Numbered from the stretch's first letter, positions 8,257 to 16,405 are shown. The stretch: DNA of 64,000 nt from Leptolyngbya subtilissima AS-A7 (GCF_039962255.1 NZ_JAMPKY010000005.1:124001-188000); one strand, 5' to 3'. The notes: a model not told the origin generated them from the sequence alone. Made by a program: numbers and translations.

Positions 8257-8958
8257 CTAGGCGTGGCTATGGGTTTTGGTCAAAGGGGACGCCTGAACGC
8301 GCGATCGCACCCACCCAAACCATTCTTCTAATCCTTCGCCGGTCTTAGCCGAAACCGAAATAATCGTGCAGTGGGGATTCATCTGCCGCACGTTGGCCGC
8401 GATCTGCTCTATGTTCGCGTCTAGGTAGGGAGCCAAATCTACCTTTGTGATCAGCAGACAGTCGGCCTCTTGAAACATGATCGGATACTTGAGGGGCTTA
8501 TCTTCTCCCTCAGTAATGCTCAGCAGAGCGACTTTGGCGTGTTCGCCTACCTCAAATTCGGCGGGGCAGACCAGGTTGCCCACGTTTTCGACCAGCACCA
8601 GATCGAGGGCATTCGGGTCGTACTGGTGCTCTAAAGTGTGAATGCCACCGGCCACCATCTTGGCGTCTAAATGGCACGATCGCCCCGTGTTAATCGCCAC
8701 TACCGGCACCCCGTACTGGCGCAGGCGATCGGCATCCAGTTCGGTGGTCATGTCGCCTTCGATGACGGCGATCGCTAGCTTTTGGTGCAGCCCTTCCAAG
8801 GTTCGTTCCAGCAGCGCCGTCTTACCCGCCCCTGGGCTGCTCATGATGTTCATGCAGGTGATGCCCCAGGCGTCGAAGTGAGTGCGGTTATGGTCGGCCC
8901 CCGCCTGGTTGACGTGGAGCAGATCGATTCCTAAGGCAGCGTCAAAGGTTTGGTGCAT
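8257..8958 (-). CDS. hypB: HypB-type GTPase, Ni insertion chaperone (gdmH operon)
   Basis: A 233-residue SIMIBI-class GTPase. The P-loop SPGAGKT is at residues 41-47, followed by [12 protein letters not shown], the G-domain metal site Cys-His in GRSCHLD and the Cys in ENVGNLVCP, and TKVDLAPY for guanine recognition. The His-rich N-terminal nickel store of some HypB proteins is absent. Order gdmH-hypA-hypB matches the set known from Synechocystis (sll1077-1079), where these chaperones deliver Ni to the guanidine hydrolase rather than to a hydrogenase. No hydrogenase gene is in the window. This is the last gene of the operon. Confidence 0.95.
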   Translation of the reverse strand: MHQTFDAALGIDLLHVNQAGADHNRTHFDAWGITCMNIMSSPGAGKTALLERTLEGLHQKLAIAVIEGDMTTELDADRLRQYGVPVVAINTGRSCHLDAKMVAGGIHTLEHQYDPNALDLVLVENVGNLVCPAEFEVGEHAKVALLSITEGEDKPLKYPIMFQEADCLLITKVDLAPYLDANIEQIAANVRQMNPHCTIISVSAKTGEGLEEWFGWVRSRVQASPLTKTHSHA

Positions 8959-8998
8959 GGGGGGAACAATTTTTGAATTGGGAATTTTGGATATCCGG

Positions 8999-9036
8999 CT
9001 CCCCTCACCCTCTGGGAGAGGGGCTGGGGGAGAGGG
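8999..9036. repeat. CCCCTC/GAGGGG spacer hairpin
   Basis: In the hypA-hypB spacer, CCCCTC (9001-9006) pairs with GAGGGG (9018-9023) and is followed by a G-rich tail. This is a common type of cyanobacterial intergenic repeat. Its effect on hypB expression is unknown. Confidence 0.4.
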
Positions 9037-9084
9037 CTGCTGAGGGATTCTAGATAATTCGGTCGCTATAGCGAGACTTTGGAT

Positions 9085-9118
9085 GGTGCATTGCTGCGCG
9101 AATGCACCCTACGGTTGG
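9085..9118. repeat. GGTGCATT...AATGCACC dispersed repeat overlapping the hypA stop
   Basis: GGTGCATT (9085-9092) pairs with AATGCACC (9101-9108), followed by CTACGGTTGG. The same element, with the same CCCTACGGTTGG tail, recurs at 34995-35030. The CTA inside the tail is the hypA stop codon read on the minus strand, so the repeat forms the 3' end of that gene. Confidence 0.7.
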
Positions 9119-9474
9119 GCGATCGCCTCTGCATACTCTACCCGATCGATCTTTAGCTCGCGCCCTGAGCGAATGTCGCCCATCGGCGACTTGCAGGTGG
9201 GGCAGGCGTATTGCAAACCAATTTCAGGCCGATATTCACTCTGGCAGTCGTGACAAAAGGCCACCAGCGGCGTTTCGTTGATTACCAGCTCGGCCCCGTC
9301 CAGAAAGGTGCCCTTGGTCTGCACCTCAAAGGCAAACTGTAGGCCCACCGGCTCCACACAGGTGAACTTGCCCACGGTCAGGTGAACTTTTTCGATCGCG
9401 GGCTGCCCAGGCTGCACCTCCCACCAGTCGCGCACGGTGAGAATCAGGGCCTTAGTCATGTCGGTTTCATGCAT
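9109..9474 (-). CDS. hypA: HypA-type nickel chaperone (gdmH operon)
   Basis: A 121-residue protein starting MHETDMTKALI, with the N-terminal Met-His of HypA that binds nickel. The zinc site is intact: CHDCQSEYRPEIGLQYACPTC gives two CxxC pairs 12-13 residues apart. It lies between gdmH and hypB and, by the Synechocystis precedent, loads nickel into the guanidine hydrolase. The last codons and the stop fall inside a dispersed palindromic repeat. Spacing to hypB is ~150 bp and to gdmH ~136 bp; both spacers are filled by repeats. Confidence 0.94.
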   Translation of the reverse strand: MHETDMTKALILTVRDWWEVQPGQPAIEKVHLTVGKFTCVEPVGLQFAFEVQTKGTFLDGAELVINETPLVAFCHDCQSEYRPEIGLQYACPTCKSPMGDIRSGRELKIDRVEYAEAIAQP

Positions 9475-9482
9475 GGCAGGAA

Positions 9483-9580
9483 AGTAAAAAGTGAGGAGAT
9501 GAGGAAGATGAGGAGGTCAGGAGGTGGGGAGGGCTGCTTTCTTTCACCTCACCATCCTCACCACCTCATCCTCCTGACCT
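9483..9580. repeat. Purine-rich/pyrimidine-rich inverted tract between gdmH and hypA
   Basis: A purine-only left arm (GAGGAGATGAGGAAGATGAG then GAGGTCAGGAGGTGGGG) faces a pyrimidine-rich right arm ending CATCCTCCTGACCT. The arms can pair imperfectly across a CTGCTTTCTTT loop. Similar runs are present near 16330 and 59870. Confidence 0.5.
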
Positions 9581-9610
9581 AATGAACTCTTGACGCTAGA
9601 GCTAGTTCAC

Positions 9611-10807
9611 TTACTGCCAAGGCTCATCCACACTCATGTTCGCTTCCTCATGGATGTAGCTGGGCTTCTCGCGGCGGGGCAGCTGACCCGACTTCACTAG
9701 GTGGGCCATGGTGTCGCAGATCACGCGGGTGGCCATCAACGCCGTCATGTCGCTGACATCGTAGGGGGGTGAGACTTCCACCACTTCGATGCCGCAGACA
9801 GTGGTTTCTTGAATGATGCGCTTGAGCAAGTAGAGGGCTTCGCGGGGCAGCAGGCCACCGGGTTCGGGCCAGCCGGTGCCGGGCACAAAGCCCGCGTCGA
9901 TGCAGTCGATGTCGAAGCTAATCCAAACGCAGTCGGTGCCGTCGGTGGCGCGGGCGATCGCAAAATCGGCAGCGGCGTCGAGGCCCATTTCGGTAATGTC
10001 GGTGACCGTGAGAATGTTGGTGGCCCGCTCGCGGCACACCTTCACCCCCTGGCGGGGCACCTGCCAACCGCCAATGCCCATCTGCACCAGGTTTTTGGCT
10101 GGAGCATTGGCCATGTTGGTGGCGTGGAACCAGGGGCAGGTGTGCATGCGCTCATCCAGGTCGGTCTCCTGGGTGTCAACGTGGCGATCGAAGTGGATGA
10201 TGCCGACTTTCTTGTCGCCCAGGTGGCGACAGATGCCCCGCACCGTCGGGAAGCCAATGGAGTGGTCGCCCCCGAGCAAAATTGGGAACGCCCCCGAGGC
10301 AAACACGTGAGCCACGCCCTTAGAAATCTGGTCGAAGGATTTTTCGTTATTGGCCGGAATGGTGAACACATCGCCCACGTCGCAGAGGGTGATGCTCTCG
10401 CGCAGGTCAATCCCCATCTCAAAGTTGTAGGGGGTGTAGAGGGCTGAAATGCGGCGAATGCCCTGGGGGCCAAACCGGGTGCCGGGGCGATAGGTGGTGC
10501 CCGAGTCGTGGGGAATGCCGACGATCGCCACGTCAAACTCGCCCACCCGGCGCACATCTTCTATGTAAGGTGCCTTTAAGAAGGTGTTGATGCCCGCGTA
10601 GTGGGGCAGCTCACCGCGAGAGAAGGTAGGGATGGTGCGATCGCGAATGCTCGCCGCTGCCTCTAGGCCATACTCTAGCCCCTGGGAAACTTCCTGCTGC
10701 CAGCCCGTCATGGGTAGGCGGGCTTCCATCTCTAGGGCACGCTGGGCCTCGGTCGAGTTGCCGTTCGGGCTTTGAAATACAGGGTCATTGGATGGGTCGG
10801 TGGTCAT
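9611..10807 (-). CDS. gdmH: Guanidine hydrolase GdmH (Ni-dependent ureohydrolase family)
   Basis: A 398-residue ureohydrolase: GGDHS, FDRHVDTQ, SFDIDCIDAGFVPGTG and the late EVVEVSPPYD give the bimetal ligands. In the DAHxD motif of arginases and agmatinases the Ala is Arg (DRHVD). The long N-terminal extension, the guanidine-I riboswitch upstream and the hypA-hypB genes downstream identify it as the guanidine-hydrolysing branch (Synechocystis Sll1077), which makes urea and ammonium, rather than an agmatinase. The start is ATG 10807, preceded by GAGGCGTTCCG; the open frame continues upstream, but that stretch is riboswitch leader. It lets the cell use or detoxify guanidine. Confidence 0.93.
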   Translation of the reverse strand: MTTDPSNDPVFQSPNGNSTEAQRALEMEARLPMTGWQQEVSQGLEYGLEAAASIRDRTIPTFSRGELPHYAGINTFLKAPYIEDVRRVGEFDVAIVGIPHDSGTTYRPGTRFGPQGIRRISALYTPYNFEMGIDLRESITLCDVGDVFTIPANNEKSFDQISKGVAHVFASGAFPILLGGDHSIGFPTVRGICRHLGDKKVGIIHFDRHVDTQETDLDERMHTCPWFHATNMANAPAKNLVQMGIGGWQVPRQGVKVCRERATNILTVTDITEMGLDAAADFAIARATDGTDCVWISFDIDCIDAGFVPGTGWPEPGGLLPREALYLLKRIIQETTVCGIEVVEVSPPYDVSDMTALMATRVICDTMAHLVKSGQLPRREKPSYIHEEANMSVDEPWQ

Positions 10808-10915
10808 CGGAACGCCTCGCAGGATTGCACTGAGCACTACACTAAACGCGATTCCCAGGGTGAGTATAGTAAAGCCCAGGAAAACCACGGAAGTTGAATG
10901 GTTCAACTCCTAGAA

Positions 10916-11042
10916 TTCTCCCGGGCTTTTGTCCCGCCGTGTAGTTAGCGATGGCCCTTTAGGGGCCGGTCTTTGACCATCACCAACCTGCCTCTCTCGG
11001 ACCAGGCGTTTGACCCATTAGCCAAACCGGAACCCTAGAGAC
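10916..11042 (-). promoter_or_regulatory. Guanidine-I riboswitch (ykkC)
   Basis: Read on the minus strand, the leader carries the class consensus in order: CTAGGGTTCCG, GGTCCGAGAGAGGCAG, and ACACGGCGGGAC followed by AAAAGCCCGGGAG. These form the aptamer whose ligand is guanidinium. It lies ~110 nt before the gdmH start and ~45 nt after the cobM stop, so it controls gdmH-hypA-hypB. The 3' aptamer strand AAAGCCCGGG can also pair with CCTGGGCTTT at 10871-10880, a possible expression platform. Confidence 0.95.
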
Positions 11043-11086
11043 ATAAATTTTTCATGCAGATACTCTAAGCCCAGAACTCTCCCTGG

Positions 11087-11965
11087 TCAAGGCTGAGGCG
11101 ACACAGCATCTTGGGTAGCGTCTGAAGGAGCCGCTGAGCCGTTGCGGGGGCGAAATAGGTGGGTGTGGCCGGGGTTGTAAAGGCGTGACCTGACCTTCTG
11201 CCCTCGCAGCGCTGGGCTAATTATGTAGAGCGTGGTGCGAATCAAGTCTTTTTCGCGGGTGGTTTTGGCCATCTCTGACAAGGGCACTACTAAAAGCTGC
11301 TCATCGGGCCAGCCGATGCGAAAGCAGATGGCCACTGGGGTATCTGGCTCGTAGTGCTGCAAGAGTTGTGCCTGAGATTCTTCCACATGGCGGGCGCTGA
11401 GGTAGAGGCACAGACTAGTCTTGTGGGCCGCCAGCGAGGCCAAGTCCTCCGCCTCGGGCACCTGGGTGCGCCCGCTGATTCGGGTGAGAATGATCGACTG
11501 CACCAGCCCCGGAATCGTCAGTTCGGCATTGAGCTTCGCCGCCGCCGCCTGGTAGGCGCTAATGCCCGGCACCACCTCAAAGGGCACTTCTGCTTCCGCC
11601 AGCGCCTGGATTTGCTCGTGAATGGCGCTGTAGAGGCTAGGGTCGCCCGATTGCAGTCGAATTACCGACTTTCCCGCCCGTACCCGCTCTACCATCAGCG
11701 GCAAAATACCTTCCAGGGTCATAGTGGCAGTGCCGATGCGCTCGGCGTCGGGACGGGTCCAAGCCAAAATTTGCTGAGGTACGAGAGAGTTGGCGTAGAG
11801 AATCACATCTGCCTGGCTCAGCAGTCGCTGGGCTTTAACCGTCAATAGCTCTGGGTCGCCCGGCCCCGCCCCGACGATGTACACTCCCGGCGCTAGGGCC
11901 GCCCCCGCAGTAGGGGCATGGGCGGGAAAATCTTCGATTCTAGAGGAGGTCACAGGGCTAGCCAT
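11087..11965 (-). CDS. cobM: Precorrin-4 C11-methyltransferase
   Basis: A 292-residue SAM-dependent tetrapyrrole methylase of corrin (B12) synthesis. Visible blocks are VYIVGAGPGDPELLTVKAQR, ADVILYANSLVP, RLQSGDPSLYSAIHEQ, EVVPGISAYQAAAAKL and RISGRTQVPEAEDL, all typical of the CobM/CbiF branch. It has a short non-conserved N-terminal extension and a polar C-terminal tail (~40 residues after the fold). No other cob gene is adjacent. The gene ends 45 bp before the guanidine riboswitch. No cobalamin riboswitch was seen upstream. Confidence 0.9.
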   Translation of the reverse strand: MASPVTSSRIEDFPAHAPTAGAALAPGVYIVGAGPGDPELLTVKAQRLLSQADVILYANSLVPQQILAWTRPDAERIGTATMTLEGILPLMVERVRAGKSVIRLQSGDPSLYSAIHEQIQALAEAEVPFEVVPGISAYQAAAAKLNAELTIPGLVQSIILTRISGRTQVPEAEDLASLAAHKTSLCLYLSARHVEESQAQLLQHYEPDTPVAICFRIGWPDEQLLVVPLSEMAKTTREKDLIRTTLYIISPALRGQKVRSRLYNPGHTHLFRPRNGSAAPSDATQDAVSPQP

Positions 11966-12098
11966 AGGGCAAACGTCAACAATTCACACAGCCATTGGAT
12001 CATAGCCACTTTGTTTCAAGTAACCGTGAACTCTAGGTATTTCCCCGGGATTTAGCGATCGCTCTAGGAGATTGGAGCGGTAGATGCACCCTGATTCG

Positions 12099-12132
12099 GA
12101 CCCCTGAGGATAGCTAACTCAGGGGTCTTTTT
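12099..12132 (+). terminator. Orphan plus-strand intrinsic terminator
   Basis: GACCCCTGAG (12099-12108), a 9-nt loop, then CTCAGGGGTC (12118-12127) and TTTTT. The perfect 10-bp stem and T-run make a strong rho-independent terminator reading rightward. No plus-strand gene precedes it: cobM is on the other strand and starts at 11965. It may end an unannotated small RNA in 11966-12098. Confidence 0.8.
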
Positions 12133-12398
12133 GTCTTGGGGGCGAGAGCTATTCCCTCGTTGCTGCACCCTAGAACCAGGAACTTAATGCCTTTCGATGG
12201 GCTTGTTGCCGACTGTGGAGCCGCGACAGCGCCGGAGTAACTCAGATTTCTGTGTTTAGAAATGCGCTTCGAATTGGCTCACGTTACAGCCGAGTCGGTG
12301 GCCCGAGCGGAATTGAGCAGCGGTGCACCAATGCCCAGCTCCGCCAGGGGTGACCCACTTTAGCCGTTCACAGAAATAGTGCGGGTTTGCGCTAATCT

Positions 12399-14483
12399 GT
12401 GACAGATGCATCGAACGCAACACTAGATAGCTGGGTTCAGCAGTACGCACCTATGGCTGAAGCAGGACAGGGAGAACGATTGCTCGGAGGCCACTACCGA
12501 GTGCTGCGGCAGCTCAGTCGGGGCAGCTTTGGCGATACCTACCTGGCCGAAGACACCCACCGATTTCAAGAACTCTGCGTGCTGAAGGAGTTTAACCCTC
12601 AGGTGCCCGGCAAGCTGGCTTTGGATAAAGCCCAAACTCTGTTTGAGCGCGAGGCTAGCATTCTCTATCAGATCAACCATCCCCAGGTGCCTCGGTTTCG
12701 TGAACTGCTGAGGGATCAGGGACGGCTGTTTTTGGTGCAAGACTACGTCGAAGGCCCCACCTACCGAGAACTGCTCGATCGCCGCCGCGCCGTGGGTGAG
12801 AGCTTTAGCGAAGCGGAGGGGGTGCAGTTTTTGATGCAAACGCTGCCGCTGCTGCAATACCTGCACAGCATAGGTATCGTGCATCGCAATATTTCGCCCG
12901 ACAACTTGATTCAGCGCAATGCCGACGGTCGGCCGGTACTCATCGACTTTGGCGGCGTGAAGCAGCTGGTGGTGAATGTGCGCTATCAGCTGGGGGTCGC
13001 CCAGCCCTACCAGGCCGCCGATGGCACCATCACTCGCCTGGGCACCGTGGGCTATGCCCCCGAAGAACAGCTTGAATCAGGTCAAGTGAGCCCGGCTACC
13101 GATCTCTACGCTCTGGGCATGACCACCTTGGTGCTGCTGACGGGCAAAGACCCCGACGCCCTCTACGACGATCGCCGCGATCGCTGGATTTGGCCAGAGC
13201 AGGTTGAGCTATCGGCTACCCTAAGCCAGGTGCTGACTCAGCTGGCGGCTCACGATCCGAGCGATCGCTACCAGTCGGCGGGGCAGGCGCTGGCTGCCCT
13301 CAACCTGGCCCACCCCGACGCGCTCTCAGCGACCTGGTCGCAGCCCATGCCCGTTCGCATGCAGCCCACGGTGCCACCGCCCCAACCCGAACCGCCAAGG
13401 CTAGCGCCCACGATGGCGGTCGCCCCAGCGGCTTCCTATGCGCCACCCATGGCCCACGACCCCACGGCCACGGTGGCTCCGCCGCCTCGGGCGGTGCCGG
13501 TGCAAAAAACATCGCCGGGGTGCTGGCCGGCCTTAGCGGGGCTATTGGTTTTGGTGGGAGTCGCCGGAGGGCTGTGGTGGTGGCTCGACCCCCTGAGCCA
13601 GTTTGGGGGGGCTAGCTCCGAAGTCGTCTCGCCTGGCGGCAGTGATACCAGCAATCCCAACCTCAGCGAGGCCGAGCGCGATCGCAAACAGGCCCTGCGC
13701 GATCGCGCCGTCGCCCTCAGCGTTGACTGGTCCTACGTCACCAGCCTGACCGACCAACTGTTTTATGAACAAAACCCTGATCGCCAGGGCACCCAGCTTA
13801 CCGATCAGCCCCAGGATGAGCCCCTGCGGGCGGCGTGGGATGCGATCGCCGCCGATAATCTAAACCTGATCGAAGCCAACCTCAGCACTGACGCCCGCAG
13901 CAAGCTAGGCCGCTATAACCCCACCGACAGCGATCGTTGGAAGCAGCAGGTTAATGCCCTCTACGTCAGCAGCAACGCCCTCTATGATTTAGCTGACGCC
14001 CGCTTTAGCCAGCTGTTTCCAGGGCGGGAAAGGGAGGGCTTTGTCGAAACCGCTGTTGACCAAATCTGGTTTGCGCTGGCCCAAGACCAAGTTAACGCCA
14101 TGGAATCTGGCGAAAACCTGACCGAGGTTACCTTCGAGCAGGGCACCTTCAACCAGCAGCAGGAAGGCAATCTTAGCCCTGGCCATGGCCAGATCTATGT
14201 TGTCAATCTCACCGCTCAGCAGTTGCTTCGACTAAACCTGCAAGCCCCACCGGAGAGTACCCGCCTCTCGCTCTACGTGCCGGTGCCTACCGACGAACTG
14301 ACCCACATTCTGGCCGATGCCCAACAAAACACCTGGGCTGGAGAGCTGCCCCAGTCAGGTTACTACGAGATTGTGGTGGTATCTCAATCAGAGAATGTCA
14401 TTCCCTACCGCCTCACCGTGGCAGTTGATAACGTCATCAACGACATTATTAACCAACCAGATCCGCCTGAAAAGAACAATTGA
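12399..14483 (+). CDS. Serine/threonine kinase-like membrane protein (HRD Asp replaced)
   Basis: A 694-residue protein with GTG start; ATG 12453 is an alternative. Residues ~33-305 are a Hanks-type kinase domain: GSFGDTY glycine loop, VLK Lys63, FEREAS helix C, HRNISPDN at 162-169, DFG at 183-185 and GYAPEEQ. The catalytic Asp of HRD is Asn164 (codon AAT at 12888), so phosphotransfer is probably weak or absent. Then follow a Pro-rich linker, one membrane helix near residue 380 (WPALAGLLVLVGVAGGLWWW), and a ~290-residue outer region: helical first, then a beta domain like pre-peptidase C-terminal domains (GQIYVVNLTAQQLLRLNLQ). Likely an envelope sensor or scaffold. Confidence 0.85.
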   Translation: MTDASNATLDSWVQQYAPMAEAGQGERLLGGHYRVLRQLSRGSFGDTYLAEDTHRFQELCVLKEFNPQVPGKLALDKAQTLFEREASILYQINHPQVPRFRELLRDQGRLFLVQDYVEGPTYRELLDRRRAVGESFSEAEGVQFLMQTLPLLQYLHSIGIVHRNISPDNLIQRNADGRPVLIDFGGVKQLVVNVRYQLGVAQPYQAADGTITRLGTVGYAPEEQLESGQVSPATDLYALGMTTLVLLTGKDPDALYDDRRDRWIWPEQVELSATLSQVLTQLAAHDPSDRYQSAGQALAALNLAHPDALSATWSQPMPVRMQPTVPPPQPEPPRLAPTMAVAPAASYAPPMAHDPTATVAPPPRAVPVQKTSPGCWPALAGLLVLVGVAGGLWWWLDPLSQFGGASSEVVSPGGSDTSNPNLSEAERDRKQALRDRAVALSVDWSYVTSLTDQLFYEQNPDRQGTQLTDQPQDEPLRAAWDAIAADNLNLIEANLSTDARSKLGRYNPTDSDRWKQQVNALYVSSNALYDLADARFSQLFPGREREGFVETAVDQIWFALAQDQVNAMESGENLTEVTFEQGTFNQQQEGNLSPGHGQIYVVNLTAQQLLRLNLQAPPESTRLSLYVPVPTDELTHILADAQQNTWAGELPQSGYYEIVVVSQSENVIPYRLTVAVDNVINDIINQPDPPEKNN

Positions 14484-14588
14484 TGTCAGCACAGCCTGCT
14501 CTCTCTACCGTTTCCGATTGTTACCTTTTGCAACTTTGGGAGCAACTTAGGGCGATATTTGTTGGGGTCAACGCACTTTCCCACGGTT

Positions 14589-15056
14589 ATGAACCACATT
14601 CTGCTCAACTCCATTCGGGAGTCTGAGGGTCGGTACCTAAGCGATTCAGAACTACGGCCCCTAGCCCAGTTTGTGGCGTCCTTCGATACACGTTTTAAGA
14701 CCTATACCCGCCTGAGAGCAGACGGTAAAACCCTGGTACTCAACGCCCTGCGCCAGCTCATGGTGGGTTCCTATCGCGAGGTGGTGCAGGTCCACGGAGC
14801 CAAGTGTCAGCGCGACATGCTCTATACCCTAGAGTGCATTGCTAAAGCCGTTCTGCTCGATGACCCGGACGGCTTTATGGAAGAGTATGTGATGTGGATG
14901 CAGAACATTACCCGCGCCCTGCATAAACAAGACTCTGCGATCGCCGCCTATCGCTGCCTGCAAGCTCAAGTTCTGGCTACCTTACCCGAAACCTCAGCTC
15001 AGCTCATCAATAGCTATTTAGACAAACTCATCCAAGCCTTGAGCGATGGCCTGTAG
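14589..15056 (+). CDS. Phycobilisome-domain (globin-like) protein without obvious bilin site
   Basis: A 155-residue all-helical protein from ATG 14589 (TTG 14559 is an in-frame alternative). The pattern RYLSDSELRPLAQFVASFDTR, LVLNALRQLM, CQRDMLYTLECIAKAVLLDD, MQNITRALHKQ and a final helix AQLINSYLDKLIQAL matches phycobilisome/phycobiliprotein-fold proteins (globin-like helices B to H). The CxRD position resembles a chromophore-binding neighbourhood, but the rest of the site is not clearly conserved. It may be a linker, lyase-like or sensor relative rather than a light-harvesting subunit. A degenerate RAYT gene follows. Confidence 0.6.
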   Translation: MNHILLNSIRESEGRYLSDSELRPLAQFVASFDTRFKTYTRLRADGKTLVLNALRQLMVGSYREVVQVHGAKCQRDMLYTLECIAKAVLLDDPDGFMEEYVMWMQNITRALHKQDSAIAAYRCLQAQVLATLPETSAQLINSYLDKLIQALSDGL

Positions 15057-15155
15057 ACCAGCCGCAACAACACCGTAACTTCATCCCCAACGTTGATACT
15101 GGCCCGAGTCGGCTGGGAAGACTTAGGGTACTGGTGCTTTCATGGTTTGGCGCTC

Positions 15156-15665
15156 ATGAGTCTACGCAATAACGCCTACGCCACAGTTGCTTCGAGGGCA
15201 AATATTTTGACTCATTCCGCTGCGCCTAAGCCTTACCTGATCAGGCTTTCGACCTTTCAGCAGCAGCCGCTACTGGGCGACTATAGGCAGGGTCAGCTGT
15301 GCCTCAACGACTGCGGCCAGATTGTGGCCGACGAGTGGGTACGAGCTGCCGCCAACCGCAAAGGCATCGACCTTGATGTCTGGACGATCACCCCCACTAG
15401 CCTACAAAGCGTTGTCTTTTTGCAAGTGCCAGCTACAGTTGGTGCTGGGCTAACCGGCCTCCACGAAGGCCAAAAACCCTGGCTGCTGTCGTCATTTATT
15501 GCCAGCTTTAAAGCGGTAGCGGCCAAGCGCATTAACCTACGGCTAAACCAGCTGGGGCAGTCGGTGTGGCAGCGCAACTATGACGAGCACCTGATTGGTG
15601 GCGATGACTATCTAGCCGAGCTGCGCTATAAGCTGCAAAGCCAGAACCAACAGCCCACTGTATAG
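15156..15665 (+). CDS. Degenerate RAYT (REP-associated tyrosine transposase) relative
   Basis: About 169 residues from ATG 15156 (TTG 15093 is possible). The layout follows Y1/HUH RAYT transposases: GQLCLNDCGQIVADEWVRAA, a middle strand, SFIASFKAVAAKRINLRL, then VWQRNYDEHLI. The HUH metal motif, usually PNHVHG, reads PTSLQS here, so both His are lost. The usual second Tyr of NYYEH is Asp. Strand cleavage is therefore unlikely. The frame is intact over its full length, which suggests a domesticated DNA-binding protein rather than a decaying pseudogene. Confidence 0.7.
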   Translation: MSLRNNAYATVASRANILTHSAAPKPYLIRLSTFQQQPLLGDYRQGQLCLNDCGQIVADEWVRAAANRKGIDLDVWTITPTSLQSVVFLQVPATVGAGLTGLHEGQKPWLLSSFIASFKAVAAKRINLRLNQLGQSVWQRNYDEHLIGGDDYLAELRYKLQSQNQQPTV

Positions 15666-15704
15666 ACATCTCCAAAAGGTTATGCAAAGTGTTTTAAGGG
15701 GTCT

Positions 15705-15736
15705 GGCGATCGCTAGGTCTCTTGTAAGCGATCGCC
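15705..15736. repeat. HIP1-bearing inverted repeat between convergent genes
   Basis: GGCGATCGCT (15705-15714) and AGCGATCGCC (15727-15736) pair perfectly over 10 bp. Each arm holds one HIP1 octamer. It separates the RAYT relative from yqeY and may act as a bidirectional transcription barrier, although no T-run follows. Confidence 0.55.
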
Positions 15737-15780
15737 CTATGCCTCCACAAACGGGGAATTAAGAGGCTTTAAACTCAGCT

Positions 15781-16239
15781 CTAGCCCGCTAGTTTGGCCT
15801 TAACTAAAGCCTGCACCTTGCCGCCATCGGCGCGGCCTTTGAGCTGCTGCATGACTGGTCCCATCACTTTACCCATATCTTTGGGCGACGAGGCCCCGGT
15901 CTGGGCGATCAGATCGTCAATGACGGCTTCGACTTCGGCATCGCTGAGCTGCTGGGGCAGATATTCTTCAATAATGGCTAGTTCTTCAGCTTCCTGGGCA
16001 GCCAGCTCGTCGCGCCCGGCTTTTTGGTACTGCTCGATTGAGTCTTTGCGCTGTTTGGCCAGCTGGGTCAGCACCTCTAGTTCTTGGTCGGCGGTAAGCT
16101 CATCTTGTCCGCTGGGGCGCACCAAAGACTCTTTTTCGAGAATCACTTTTTTAATGCTGCGAACCGTCTCTAGGCGCACCTTGTCTTTGGCCTTCATGGC
16201 GGTTTTGATGTCGTCGCTGATGCGGTCTTTCAGACTCAT
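15781..16239 (-). CDS. yqeY: GatB/YqeY domain protein
   Basis: A 152-residue protein of standard length. Helical N-terminal segment MSLKDRISDDIKTAMKAKDK, then RLETVRSIKKVILEKE, LAKQRKDSIEQYQKAGR, ELAIIEEYLPQQLSDAEV and the closing DMGKVMGPVMQQLKGRADG, all signature blocks of YqeY. It shares the tRNA-binding tail domain of GatB amidotransferase subunits and is linked to tRNA metabolism, with no precise reaction known. Its 3' end faces the RAYT relative. Confidence 0.93.
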   Translation of the reverse strand: MSLKDRISDDIKTAMKAKDKVRLETVRSIKKVILEKESLVRPSGQDELTADQELEVLTQLAKQRKDSIEQYQKAGRDELAAQEAEELAIIEEYLPQQLSDAEVEAVIDDLIAQTGASSPKDMGKVMGPVMQQLKGRADGGKVQALVKAKLAG

Positions 16240-16405
16240 GGGGAAGATCCTTACGCCTATCTCGACGGCGCGCTGTAGGCTACCCTTTCACTTTAATTCA
16301 AACCGCTGGTTGGACGATCAGGAGATGGGGAGGTGAGGACGATAAGGGGAGAGAGCAAGGTAAAAGGCAGACATCTAAGCATCTCTGTCTTCCTCATCCA
16401 CCTAT

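Noticed and set aside
8257-9474. hypA-hypB as hydrogenase maturation genes
   Set aside because: No hydrogenase gene is near, and the gdmH neighbour with guanidine riboswitch explains them better.
9809-10447. Long plus-strand frame opposite gdmH
   Set aside because: It mirrors the GC-rich codons of gdmH and has no family resemblance.
9611-10807. Agmatinase (speB) name for the ureohydrolase
   Set aside because: Riboswitch, accessory genes and motif wording place it in the guanidine-hydrolase branch.
15156-15665. Functional IS200-type transposase
   Set aside because: HUH histidines and the second Tyr are missing, and no IS ends are visible.
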